This document shows, one piece after another, positions 1 to 6,909 of a stretch of DNA of 27,146 nt (position 1 is its first letter; every line of letters begins with the position of its first letter). The translations under genes were made by a program, and so were the position numbers. The DNA is from an uncultured Eubacteriales bacterium (GTDB taxonomy: Bacteria > Bacillota > Clostridia > Oscillospirales > CAG-382): NCBI GenBank assembly GCA_934444485.1, contig CAKSCN010000012.1, positions 1-27,146 of the forward strand, given 5' to 3'. The notes beneath the pieces were generated by a model, which did not search any database, was not told where the DNA came from, and saw nothing but the letters and a program-made list of their open reading frames with translations.

Positions 1-1
1 G

Positions 2-436
2 AGAACGATAGAGTACGGAAACGCCGTCAGTGCAACTCCCAACGGAAGAAAAAAGGGTGAACCTATTTCTCACGGGGCAAACCCCAACCCCGGCTTCAGG
101 TGCGACGGTGCGGTGACGGCGCAGTCGAACGGTATTGCATCGGTGCAGTGCGGATACGGCAACACAGCCCCCCTCCAACTTGAGTTTGACCCATGCGTCG
201 CCGATATTGAAGACGGCGTGCAGATTGTTTCCGACCTTATCAGGGGACACTTTGCCCGAGGCGGCACTCTCATAAACATAAATGTCCTTGACGGCGAAAA
301 GCTTATGCGTGCAAACGAAAACCCCGACCTTTACCCCGACCTTGTCGTGCGTGTCACGGGATTTACCGCATATTTCGCCTCGCTTTCTCCTCGGTTCAGA
401 CAGCTTGTCGTTGACAGATTCTTAAAGGGACGCTGA
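2..436 (+). CDS. Glycyl radical enzyme, C-terminal part only (GRE-A)
   Basis: The frame is open from the left edge, so this is the 3' end of a larger gene whose start and catalytic cysteine lie outside. The visible 144 residues carry the C-terminal signature of pyruvate formate-lyase-like enzymes: an ATPNGRKKGEP segment near the beginning and the glycyl-radical motif RVTGFTAYF, whose radical glycine codon is at 359-361, about 25 residues before the stop. Enzymes of this family store a radical on that glycine, placed there by a radical-SAM activase, and use a cysteine thiyl radical for eliminations, decarboxylations or C-C cleavage. No activase follows within the window; a terminator hairpin comes directly after. 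The substrate cannot be assigned because the active-site region is missing. Family call is firm, function open. Confidence 0.93.
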   Translation, partial: RTIEYGNAVSATPNGRKKGEPISHGANPNPGFRCDGAVTAQSNGIASVQCGYGNTAPLQLEFDPCVADIEDGVQIVSDLIRGHFARGGTLININVLDGEKLMRANENPDLYPDLVVRVTGFTAYFASLSPRFRQLVVDRFLKGR

Positions 437-446
437 AAGCATAAAA

Positions 447-487
447 AAGTCGGAGTACCTGCAAAGGAAACCCCGACTTAACTTTTT
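447..487. terminator. Bidirectional terminator between GRE-A and the zinc-ribbon gene
   Basis: AAGTCGG at 447-453 pairs with CCGACTT at 473-479, followed by ACTTTTT on the + strand. On the - strand the same hairpin is followed by TTTTTTA, so it can end both the GRE-A transcript and the convergent zinc-ribbon gene. Confidence 0.75.
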
Positions 488-500
488 GCGCCGTTTTAAG

Positions 501-902
501 TTACATATAGCTCGACATACCGTTAAAGAGCGAACCGAGAGCCGCACCGAAAACAGCAAAGCAGAGAATTGTGATTACAACGCCGATGAGCATGAGGATA
601 AGCTGAGCCTTTGCCCAGTTGTTGAAGGACTCTTCCTTTGTCTTGTCGCCTGCCCATACGAACAGCATTACGATGTAGATGATCCAGCCGACAACCGGAA
701 TGAGGTTGATGAGATAACGGAGAATGTAGCCGCCTGCCGTTACGGGTTCTCTGTAGACGGAAGCCTGAGGCTGAGGAGCGGACTGTATGGGCGATGCATA
801 GTAACCGCCGTTCTGAGCACCCTGCTCTTCGATTTTTGCGCCGCAGTTCTCACAGAATCTTGTTCCGGATGCGACTTCTTTTCCGCAGTTAGGACATACC
901 AT
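501..902 (-). CDS. Zinc-ribbon membrane protein, function unknown
   Basis: A 133-residue protein. The N-terminus is a short zinc ribbon with paired cysteines C3-P-N-C6 and C17-E-N-C20. A Gln/Pro/Tyr-rich linker follows (about residues 25-52), then two hydrophobic segments (about 57-85 and 98-123) separated by a charged stretch containing NNWAKAQ. This architecture is common in small Firmicutes membrane proteins without known function; the ribbon would be cytoplasmic. The start is supported by an AAGGGGGA ribosome-binding site about 10 bases upstream. It is monocistronic, convergent with GRE-A, and its upstream region holds an AraC remnant. No specific function can be assigned. Confidence 0.85.
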   Translation of the reverse strand: MVCPNCGKEVASGTRFCENCGAKIEEQGAQNGGYYASPIQSAPQPQASVYREPVTAGGYILRYLINLIPVVGWIIYIVMLFVWAGDKTKEESFNNWAKAQLILMLIGVVITILCFAVFGAALGSLFNGMSSYM

Positions 903-1016
903 GATATAAATCCCCCTTATATGTAAGATACTTTAAATATAGCGCATTGCGGTTGAAATATAAACGGTATTTATTAAATCTTTTGTAAAAAATGTCGAAA
1001 GAAAGTCTTTGCGCAC

Positions 1017-1109
1017 TCAAGTGTTCTCCTTCCGCTGAGCTTTACGATATTCCGTCGGAGATATTCCGAGACGAGCCTAATTCAGCGGCGGTAATCCGAC
1101 TTTTTCCGC
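1017..1109 (-). pseudogene. Remnant of the C-terminus of an AraC-family regulator
   Basis: Read on the - strand, 1109 to 1017 translates as AEKVGLPPLN, a stop codon, then ARLGISPTEYRKAQRKENT and a stop. This resembles the end of an AraC/XylS helix-turn-helix domain (typical pattern: AEKVGF..LNYFS..FKK..G.SPTEYR), with the central recognition-helix part deleted and an in-frame stop at the junction. No more of the gene is recognisable upstream. It lies between the zinc-ribbon gene and the promoter of the TPP riboswitch. The match is short, so the call is moderate; a profile search with the 31-codon translation would settle it. Confidence 0.5.
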
Positions 1110-1130
1110 TTTAAAATTTACAAAAAGTAC

Positions 1131-1159
1131 TTGAAAAATGTCGTGTCATGAGATAAAAT
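1131..1159 (+). promoter_or_regulatory. Promoter of the TPP riboswitch-thiT transcript
   Basis: TTGAAA at 1131-1136 and TAAAAT at 1154-1159 are separated by 17 bases, a good sigma-A-type promoter. The start of transcription would fall about 15 bases before the riboswitch. Confidence 0.7.
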
Positions 1160-1179
1160 ACTCACCGAACCGAACTTAA

Positions 1180-1277
1180 TAATCAGGGGTGCTTGTAAGG
1201 CTGAGATGCGGAACGGTGCAAAACGCACTGTCTGCGAACCCTTTAAACCTGTACGGATAATACCGGCGTAGGGAGAT
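1180..1277 (+). ncRNA. TPP riboswitch (THI element)
   Basis: The conserved blocks of the thiamine pyrophosphate aptamer are present in order: CAGGGGTGC near 1184-1192, CTGAGATG at 1201-1208, the variable P3 arm, then CCCTTTAAACCTG around 1239-1251 and the closing GGCGTAGGGAG ending at 1275. It precedes a terminator hairpin and thiT, so it most likely switches transcription off when TPP is plentiful. Confidence 0.96.
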
Positions 1278-1303
1278 TTAAATGTTGCTTCTGCAATTTA
1301 TTT

Positions 1304-1335
1304 ACCGCACCGATATTAAGTGCGGTATTTTATTT
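1304..1335 (+). terminator. Riboswitch-controlled intrinsic terminator
   Basis: ACCGCAC at 1304-1310 pairs with GTGCGGT at 1320-1326, followed by ATTTTATTTT. It lies between the TPP aptamer and the thiT ribosome-binding site (AAGGAG, 1337-1342), the position expected for the expression platform of a transcription-terminating riboswitch. Confidence 0.85.
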
Positions 1336-1350
1336 TAAGGAGCTGTTCTT

Positions 1351-1992
1351 ATGACGAACACAAAAAAACTTTCAACCTGTGCCATTCTCGTCGCAATGGC
1401 AACCGCTCTCGCACTTATCTCGAAGATATTTCCGCTTGAGCTTCCTTTCGGCGGAAGTATGACCTTCGCAAGTATGCTTCCGATTGTAATCTGCGCCTAT
1501 ATGTTCGGCGTTAAGTGGGGACTCGGCAGTGCGTTTGTTTTCTCGATTATTCAGATGCTTCTCGGTGGAAAGGTCGTTGCGTCCTTCTTTCTCCCCGGCG
1601 ACAGCCAAATGATTTGGTGGCAGGCAATTCTCGTTTGCCTTATCGACTACATCGCCGCATATACCGTTATCGGCTTTGCCGGAATATTCTCGAAAAAGGA
1701 TAAGAATCCGTCGGTTGCTCTCTGTGAGGGCGCTGTTTTCGGACTTCTTCTCAGATACCTCTGCCACTTCATCTCGGGCGCAATCTTCTTCGGAATCTGG
1801 GCTGAGTGGTTCTTCTCCGAGGCAGGCGCATTCGGCGAGTGGGTTCTTGCGAGAATGAGCGGTGCGGGGCTTGCAATGTTCTACTCCGTTTTCTACAACG
1901 GTCTTTACATGATCCCCGAGATAATTCTCACGGCAGTTCTTGCTTTCATTCTTCCGAAGTTCCTTGGGAAGTACATCAAGGTCTGCGACTGA
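1351..1992 (+). CDS. thiT: Thiamine ECF transporter substrate-binding protein ThiT
   Basis: A 213-residue membrane protein of the ThiT (YuaJ) family, the thiamine-binding S component that docks with the shared ECF energising module. Hydrophobic segments run through the protein (six expected). A family-like region ELPFGGSMTFASMLP occurs at about residues 30-45 and FGVKWGLGSAFVFS follows. The GLYMIPEIILTA stretch near the C-terminus also fits. The length is usual for the family. The upstream TPP riboswitch independently supports thiamine uptake. Start ATG follows AAGGAG by 8 bases. The ECF T and ATPase subunits are not in the window, consistent with group II ECF systems. The gene is followed by its own terminator. 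Confidence 0.95.
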   Translation: MTNTKKLSTCAILVAMATALALISKIFPLELPFGGSMTFASMLPIVICAYMFGVKWGLGSAFVFSIIQMLLGGKVVASFFLPGDSQMIWWQAILVCLIDYIAAYTVIGFAGIFSKKDKNPSVALCEGAVFGLLLRYLCHFISGAIFFGIWAEWFFSEAGAFGEWVLARMSGAGLAMFYSVFYNGLYMIPEIILTAVLAFILPKFLGKYIKVCD

Positions 1993-2027
1993 TAAATCCC
2001 GGCATATATGGTTTTACGATACACTGT

Positions 2028-2057
2028 GAGGGCGGTTTTCCGTCCTCCGTTCTTTTT
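2028..2057 (+). terminator. Terminator of thiT
   Basis: GAGGGCGG at 2028-2035 pairs with CCGTCCTC at 2040-2047 (one G-T pair) around a TTTT loop, followed by CGTTCTTTTT. Confidence 0.75.
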
Positions 2058-2114
2058 ACGACCGAAATGTACTTTGCCGAATAAAATTTTATAACATTAT
2101 TATAAAAAATCGCC

Positions 2115-2143
2115 TTTTCAAAAGGTAAACAAAGTGCTATAAT
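2115..2143 (+). promoter_or_regulatory. Probable promoter of azlCD
   Basis: TATAAT at 2138-2143 is perfect; a weak -35 (TTTTCA, 2115-2120) lies 17 bases upstream. It is 39 bases before the azlC start. Confidence 0.5.
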
Positions 2144-2181
2144 TTTGCATAAAGATACAGCCGAAGGGTGGAATTATAAAT

Positions 2182-2925
2182 ATGTCGGAACAGACTTCGA
2201 CATTGCCGAATACAAGTAAGAGAGACTCGTTTCGTCTCGGTATGCACGACGGACTGCCGATTTGTCTCGGATACCTCGCCGTGTCGTTTTCACTCGGCAT
2301 AACGGCGAAAAATATAGGTCTCGGCGTTTTCGAGGCGGCTCTCGCAAGCTTTCTCAACAATGCCTCAGCGGGCGAATACGCAGGCTTTACGGTAATTGCC
2401 GCCGATGCGCCGTATGCGGAGATGTTCATTATAACGCTCATTGCCAACGCAAGATATCTTCTCATGAGCTGCGCACTCAGTCAGAGAATGAACCGCAATA
2501 TGCCGCTTTACCAAAAGCTGATAATAGGTCATTACGTAACCGACGAAATATTCGCAATAGCCGTCGCAAGGCGGGGAGAGCTTGACCCGTACTACGTCTA
2601 CGGCGCAATTTCCCTTGCTTCTCCGGGCTGGGTTTTGGGTACGGCGCTCGGTGCGCTTGCGGGTGCGCTTATGCCGGCAAGACTTGTCAGTGCGTTCGGC
2701 GTCGCACTTTACGGAATGTTCCTTGCGGTGATAATCCCCAAGGCAAAGGAGAGCAAAGTGCTTGCCGGGCTTGTTGCGGTGTGCTTCGCACTTTCCTTTG
2801 CGGCGTCGAAAGCTCCGGTTGTTTCCTCACTCTCCGAGGGAACGAGAACCATCATTCTCACGGTCGTGATTTCAGCGGTCGCCGCAATTCTTTTCCCCGT
2901 GAGCGACAAGGATACGGAGGTGTGA
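2182..2925 (+). CDS. azlC: AzlC family branched-chain amino acid exporter, large subunit
   Basis: A 247-residue integral membrane protein of the AzlC family. The N-terminal part has the family-typical RLGMHDGLPICLGYLAVSF region (about residues 16-34), then GVFEAALASFLNNASAGEYAG and the NARYLLMSCALSQR segment (about 91-104), followed by several hydrophobic helices. AzlC with its small partner AzlD forms an exporter of branched-chain or other amino acids. The azlD gene follows 3 bases after the stop, so the two are translated together. The start ATG has an AAGGGTGGA ribosome-binding region. The transported substrate here is inferred only from the family. Confidence 0.92.
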   Translation: MSEQTSTLPNTSKRDSFRLGMHDGLPICLGYLAVSFSLGITAKNIGLGVFEAALASFLNNASAGEYAGFTVIAADAPYAEMFIITLIANARYLLMSCALSQRMNRNMPLYQKLIIGHYVTDEIFAIAVARRGELDPYYVYGAISLASPGWVLGTALGALAGALMPARLVSAFGVALYGMFLAVIIPKAKESKVLAGLVAVCFALSFAASKAPVVSSLSEGTRTIILTVVISAVAAILFPVSDKDTEV

Positions 2926-2928
2926 AAC

Positions 2929-3243
2929 GTGAGTCATAACGTATATATATACATATTCATAATGTTTGCCGTGACATATGCGATAAGGGTGCTTCCGCTC
3001 ACGCTGTTCAACAGAAAGATAAAGAGCAGGTTTTTGCGCTCGTTCCTCTGCTATGTGCCGACGGTGACTCTTGCGGTCATGACCTTTCCGTCGATGATAC
3101 ACGCCTCGGACAATATGACCGCCGGTATTATCGCACTTGTCGTCGGAATCGCAACAGCGTGGCTCGACCTCGGACTTTTGCGTGTTGCGGCGGCGTGCTG
3201 TGCGGCAGTCTTTGTGGCGGAGCTTGTTATTCCCATGCTCTAA
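2929..3243 (+). CDS. azlD: AzlD family amino acid exporter, small subunit
   Basis: A 104-residue hydrophobic protein with about four membrane segments. It contains the family-typical TYAIRVLPLTLFNRKIKSRFLRSFLCYVPT region (about residues 15-45; split here only for description) and a C-terminal hydrophobic tail. It starts with GTG, preceded by GGAGG at 2916-2920, which lies inside the end of azlC. Close spacing to azlC and the complementary families make a two-subunit exporter nearly certain. Confidence 0.92.
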   Translation: MSHNVYIYIFIMFAVTYAIRVLPLTLFNRKIKSRFLRSFLCYVPTVTLAVMTFPSMIHASDNMTAGIIALVVGIATAWLDLGLLRVAAACCAAVFVAELVIPML

Positions 3244-3286
3244 TGCGCTGACAGACCGCACAACTGCGGAAGATACAAAAAATTGA

Positions 3287-3326
3287 CACCGTAACGTCCT
3301 CAAAACGCTGCGGTGCCTTTTGTTTT
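3287..3326 (+). terminator. Probable terminator of azlCD
   Basis: CACCGTAACG (3287-3296) pairs imperfectly with CGCTGCGGTG (3306-3315), followed by CCTTTTGTTTT. It lies between convergent azlD and the LCP-like gene. Confidence 0.55.
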
Positions 3327-3339
3327 GCAAATTACACGC

Positions 3340-4263
3340 TTATCTGTACTGTCTGAACCTCGAGGTTGCCGACTCTATATCCGGGATAAATACCTTTGTG
3401 CCGTTGTCGCTTTCTGTTTCGTGACCGGGATACTGAGACTCTGTCTTTATAAAGTTTGCATAAGAGCTTATCATTCCCTCGTTTGCCGCAAAGACCTCAG
3501 CCGTAAAGTCGGTGTCGGCAAGCCCCAGAAGAAGCGAGATGTTTTCCTTTACGTAGTCGAGCTTCGCCGATGAAATAAGGGAGAGTATCGACTTTGCAAC
3601 ACTCGTCTGCGTTGCGCACATTCCCTGCACACCGTTTTCGTAGTTCGAGAACCTGAGAAGCTGAAGTACCTTTCTGCCGTTGAGCGTCTGCTCGCCCTGC
3701 TTGAGGTTGATTGTGGCAATGCTCGGGTTTTCGCCGTACTCCACCATGTCCTGCGGCACATTGTAGTTAAGTCCGCCGAGATTGTCGATAAGCTCCGAGA
3801 GTCCCGACTCGGTAAACTCCAGCCTGTAGTCGAATTCAACGCCGGTTATCGCATAGAGCTTGCCGTAGAAGAAATCGCGGTCGTGATAAAGGAGAATATC
3901 CGAGAGGGGAGTGTCAACGTTGTCAACCGGGACAAGCATATTCATCGGATACGCCATGAACCAGTAGTTTTTGAGCTGTTTGTCCGCCTTTATCACGCAG
4001 GCGCTCTTTACCCTCGTTTTTTCGTTGTCAAGCACCGTGACAATAACCGAAAACGTGTCTCCGACGATGCTTTCCTCGTTTATGCTTCCGTCTCCGAACT
4101 CGACGACGTCGTTGTCCGAGGGGTCGGGGAGATTTGTCACGGGAAGCTCGTTGGGGTTGTCGGCACCGCCCGACGTGAAGTACTTTACAATGCTCGCCGC
4201 CGCAAGCGAAAAGACGACAAGACATATGCAGAATGTGATAAAAAAGTTTCTCAGATTTGCCAC
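3340..4263 (-). CDS. LytR-CpsA-Psr (LCP)-like membrane-anchored protein, probably degenerate
   Basis: A 307-residue protein with one N-terminal membrane anchor (about residues 7-28) and an external domain. The region around LSELIDNLGGLNYNVPQDM and LKQGEQTLNGRKVLQLLRFSNY (about 160-215) follows the pattern of LCP domains, which transfer wall polymers from lipid carriers to peptidoglycan. Residues normally needed are missing: the usual IPRDT-type block reads YPMNM, and the DxGRxxRQQ block reads NGVQGMCATQT. It may therefore be a non-catalytic relative. The start is GTG, preceded by AAGGAAGGA at proper distance. It is the last of four leftward genes beginning with tmcAL, 49 bases after the isomerase gene. 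Confidence 0.7.
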   Translation of the reverse strand: MANLRNFFITFCICLVVFSLAAASIVKYFTSGGADNPNELPVTNLPDPSDNDVVEFGDGSINEESIVGDTFSVIVTVLDNEKTRVKSACVIKADKQLKNYWFMAYPMNMLVPVDNVDTPLSDILLYHDRDFFYGKLYAITGVEFDYRLEFTESGLSELIDNLGGLNYNVPQDMVEYGENPSIATINLKQGEQTLNGRKVLQLLRFSNYENGVQGMCATQTSVAKSILSLISSAKLDYVKENISLLLGLADTDFTAEVFAANEGMISSYANFIKTESQYPGHETESDNGTKVFIPDIESATSRFRQYR

Positions 4264-4312
4264 GGTATGTATCCTTCCTTTGTTTTTGTTGCGTCCGCCG
4301 TGCCTTTTTCGT

Positions 4313-5149
4313 TTACCACGGCTTGAATTCCTTCGGGTAATCGGTTACGTAATCCTCCGGCATAATGTAGGGCTTTATGTAGTTTATCGAGAACTCGATG
4401 CCCCAGAGGCCCTTGTTTCCCGTCCAGTTTTCGGGAGAATGCGGTTCGAGAGAAAGCGTACCATTGTAGTTGTGGTAGTAGAGCATATTCATGACAGCCC
4501 CCCAGTTTGTGGAATCGAGTCCGATGGGCGGATCGTCGAAACGCTTGCCGTCGATGTATATCGAACCCTTGAGGTGGAAGTGGTATATCCTGTTTCCGTA
4601 TTTCGCCATTTCACGCAGATAATCGCCGCCTCTGTTCACGCAGTGAGAAACGTCATATTTAAGACCGAGCTCCGGAACACGGGAGAGAATCGTTTCCCAC
4701 GTGCGTTCGTCGTAGACGTCGTTTTCCCATGAGCAGTTGTACACCGCAATCTTCACGCCGAGAGGCTTTGCGTATTCGATAAGACCCTTGAAGTAGTCGG
4801 AGGCGATGTCGCAGTTCTCGGCAAAGGTTTTGTTTTTCGCAAAGTTGCAGCCGCAGTTGAACACGGGCGCACCTATCGCCGCCGCAACGGATATGATGTT
4901 CCTGTCGTGAGCGAGAGCTTCGGGGATGACGTTCCCGTCGTCGTCAATTCTCTTCATGCCCCACCTGCCTACGGCACAGCAGGAAAGTCCGTGACGATCG
5001 AGCCTTTCCTTTATATTTGCGGCGTCGGCGAGAATTGCCGCACTGTCACTGCCGCCGTTCATGCAGAATTCAAGACACTCAAGCCCCTTTGACTTTGCAA
5101 ACCTGAAAAAATCTTCGTTGTTCCAGTTTCCTATAATTCCGAGTTTCAT
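4313..5149 (-). CDS. Sugar phosphate isomerase/epimerase family protein (TIM barrel)
   Basis: A 278-residue protein of the xylose-isomerase-like (AP-endonuclease family 2) fold. It begins MKLGIIGNWNNEDFFRFAK, an alternating strand/helix pattern, with candidate metal or catalytic residues in CLEF (about 20), YNCSWEND, KYDVSHC (about 180), YHFHLKG (about 203) and LSLEPH (about 245), all positions where this fold places Glu/His/Asp ligands. Such enzymes isomerise or epimerise sugars, inositols or related hydroxy compounds; the substrate is not evident. I chose the ATG at 5149 rather than an upstream one because GGAGG lies 7 bases before it. It follows the HicB-like gene by 71 bases. Confidence 0.88.
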   Translation of the reverse strand: MKLGIIGNWNNEDFFRFAKSKGLECLEFCMNGGSDSAAILADAANIKERLDRHGLSCCAVGRWGMKRIDDDGNVIPEALAHDRNIISVAAAIGAPVFNCGCNFAKNKTFAENCDIASDYFKGLIEYAKPLGVKIAVYNCSWENDVYDERTWETILSRVPELGLKYDVSHCVNRGGDYLREMAKYGNRIYHFHLKGSIYIDGKRFDDPPIGLDSTNWGAVMNMLYYHNYNGTLSLEPHSPENWTGNKGLWGIEFSINYIKPYIMPEDYVTDYPKEFKPW

Positions 5150-5220
5150 GGCGTTTTCCTCCGAAGTTTCAAATGTTTTATTTTTTGCTGCGCTCATGCC
5201 TGCAAACAGCGTATTTTGTG

Positions 5221-5484
5221 TTAAGGTAGTTCCGTTTCTACGACGCACACACGTGCCGTTTTGTCGGTGCTGACCGAAACCGCAACATTTTCGGCTGTAC
5301 TCGCCTTGGGCAACGTTTTTCCGCTTTCAAGCACGGTAAGACACCATCCCTCAAGTGATTCCTTTGCGTTTCCGAGAGTCTCTTCAAATGTGTCGCCGCA
5401 GCTTTGACAGCCGGGAAGGTCGGGAAATTCAACCCAAAACGCTTCCCCCTCTTTGCGGAATACGGCAGGGTAGAGAAGTTTCAC
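5221..5484 (-). CDS. HicB-like antitoxin-fold protein without HicA
   Basis: An 87-residue protein whose N-terminal half matches the HicB/UPF0150 pattern: YPAVFRKEGEAFWVEFPDLPGC followed by GDTFEETLGNAKESLEGW (described in two parts; the whole spans residues 5-48). HicB proteins usually neutralise the mRNA-cleaving toxin HicA, encoded next door. No HicA-like dsRBD protein is found here; the neighbours are tmcAL and an isomerase. The second half is short and has no clear ribbon-helix-helix DNA-binding domain. The GTG start overlaps the tmcAL stop (GTGA), with AAGGAG 8 bases upstream, so it is co-translated with tmcAL. It may be an orphan antitoxin or a housekeeping adaptor; function uncertain. 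Confidence 0.82.
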   Translation of the reverse strand: MKLLYPAVFRKEGEAFWVEFPDLPGCQSCGDTFEETLGNAKESLEGWCLTVLESGKTLPKASTAENVAVSVSTDKTARVCVVETELP

Positions 5485-6656
5485 AAAAGCATCTCCTTTT
5501 TTACGGTTTTGCCGAACGCGCCTTGCGTAAAAAGAGACAAAAGCCTCTCGGCGGCGGCATTTCTTTCAAATTGACGCTTTGCCGCAATCGGCGCATTCGC
5601 AAGGTGCTTTGCACCCGAAATCAGCGTGAAACCGTCGGCGGCCGTGCTTTTCGCAAGCTTCAAGAGTCTGTATCCCTCGTCGTTCGACGCAAGAACCCTC
5701 GTGTACAGCGGAAGCGACATCGCCTCGTTCTTCGTCACTCCCGTGAGCGCAAACAGAAGCATACGCCGCACCTTGGTGTCCGTTATGTGCTTTGCACGCA
5801 CCGCCTCAAAAAGCTCGCCGTAGCTCTCCGCACGGAATGCCGCATCGTAAAGACTGTGTTCGAGTCCGCTCGGTATTTCCGCTATTTTTGAAAGTCCGTC
5901 CGTTCCGTGTGAGAGTATCGCAGCCGCAGTCAGTCGAAAAAGCATATCGACGTCAACCGTCACCGTGTGCGAAAGCATCTTCGCCGTCTCGGGCGTTGCG
6001 TAGCGCAGTACCTCTCCCGTGTTTCCCTCGTGTATCGCACGGCGAATGTACGATGCGCTTGCAGTGCCGTCCTCGGACGAAAACGTTCCGTTGTGAGGCG
6101 CACCGGTTCTCGGAAGAGCGATAGGCGATATGCCGTCCGCACGAAGCTTTTTGAGCGCCTTTATATATTCGACCCCGAGAATGTCGTTGGGCTGTGTGAG
6201 GTTAATCCCGACCTTTTCGGAAAGTACGGCGCTTCTTGCCCTCGCAAAGCCGAGAGAACGGTCGGCACTCATTTTTTCCGCAACCGCCGCATTGAAGCCG
6301 TCGGTCAGAAGGTAGTCTGCCGCACTCGATAAGAGCGATATGTCGGCGCACTCACTGCCGAAAGCGAGAGTGTTAATAAAGCCGCAGCTCCGCATTATCG
6401 AAACGCCGCTCATCGCAAACCTCTCCGCACCGAAGCACGAAAACGGAAAAGGAAGCTCAAGAACAAGATCCGCCCCCGACGCCGCCGCACACTCCGCACG
6501 CACCTCTTTCGGAAGTACCGCAGGCTCTCCCCGTTCGACAAAGCTTCCGCTCATAACGCATACGACCGAGTAACCCATATTGCGAAGCTTTTCGATTTGC
6601 AGCCTGTGACCGTTGTGGAACGGATTGTATTCGCAAATAACTCCGCAGACCTTCAT
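5481..6656 (-). CDS. tmcAL: tRNA(Met) cytidine acetate ligase TmcAL
   Basis: A 391-residue protein of the TmcAL (YlbM) family, which makes N4-acetylcytidine at the wobble position of elongator tRNA(Met) using acetate and ATP. The nucleotidyltransferase signature is at the N-terminus: GVICEYNPFHNGH (residues 5-17, HxGH-type), then VMSGSFVERGEPAVL (about 34-48) and GADLVLELPFPFSC (about 62-75), all hallmark regions. The length is standard. It is first of a leftward group with the HicB-like gene (overlap of 4 bases). A strong promoter and a leader hairpin lie upstream. Confidence 0.95.
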   Translation of the reverse strand: MKVCGVICEYNPFHNGHRLQIEKLRNMGYSVVCVMSGSFVERGEPAVLPKEVRAECAAASGADLVLELPFPFSCFGAERFAMSGVSIMRSCGFINTLAFGSECADISLLSSAADYLLTDGFNAAVAEKMSADRSLGFARARSAVLSEKVGINLTQPNDILGVEYIKALKKLRADGISPIALPRTGAPHNGTFSSEDGTASASYIRRAIHEGNTGEVLRYATPETAKMLSHTVTVDVDMLFRLTAAAILSHGTDGLSKIAEIPSGLEHSLYDAAFRAESYGELFEAVRAKHITDTKVRRMLLFALTGVTKNEAMSLPLYTRVLASNDEGYRLLKLAKSTAADGFTLISGAKHLANAPIAAKRQFERNAAAERLLSLFTQGAFGKTVKKEMLL

Positions 6657-6681
6657 AGCGCACCGTGTCCTTCAGAAATTG

Positions 6682-6706
6682 GGGTGCAATTTTCCACTCT
6701 GCACCC
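6682..6706 (-). promoter_or_regulatory. tmcAL: Hairpin in the tmcAL leader RNA
   Basis: In the 5' leader, GGGTGCA and TGCACCC (arms 6682-6688 and 6700-6706) form a perfect 7-bp stem with an 11-base loop. No T-run follows, so it is not a plain terminator; it could affect mRNA stability or be a protein-binding element. Confidence 0.45.
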
Positions 6707-6717
6707 TTAATAATAAA

Positions 6718-6746
6718 AGTATACCATAAAATATAGCTCCTGTCAA
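6718..6746 (-). promoter_or_regulatory. tmcAL: Promoter of tmcAL
   Basis: On the - strand TTGACA (6746-6741), a 17-base spacer, then TATACT (6723-6718): near-consensus sigma-A promoter, about 60 bases before the start codon. Confidence 0.85.
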
Positions 6747-6823
6747 GAATTTTCGTCAATTATTCACTGTTGGCAATTATAGGAAGCACGCTTGTTTCCA
6801 AATTGGTATATAATGCCTTGCAC

Positions 6824-6840
6824 TACGAAATTATTTCGTA
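6824..6840. promoter_or_regulatory. Perfect palindrome, candidate operator for the MFS gene
   Basis: TACGAAATTATTTCGTA consists of two perfect 8-bp arms around one central base. It ends 10 bases upstream of the -35 box of the MFS transporter promoter, a position suited to a dimeric regulator. No regulator gene is adjacent. Confidence 0.55.
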
Positions 6841-6850
6841 CAAAAACCTA

Positions 6851-6878
6851 TTGACTTTTTCCGCACAGACGGTATAAT
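6851..6878 (+). promoter_or_regulatory. Promoter of the MFS transporter gene
   Basis: TTGACT at 6851-6856 and TATAAT at 6873-6878 with a 16-base spacer, 31 bases before the start codon. Confidence 0.85.
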
Positions 6879-6909
6879 TGTAGATGTTTCAAAGAAAGGA
6901 AAGGTGTAT

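Noticed and set aside
1120..1128. ACAAAAAGT before the thiT promoter as a third AraC site
   Set aside because: Short and A-rich, at a different distance from -35, with no intact regulator next to it; TPP riboswitch control is sufficient.
6801..6814. Second TATAAT-like box upstream of the MFS gene
   Set aside because: No acceptable -35 at 16-18 bases; the promoter at 6851-6878 is much better.
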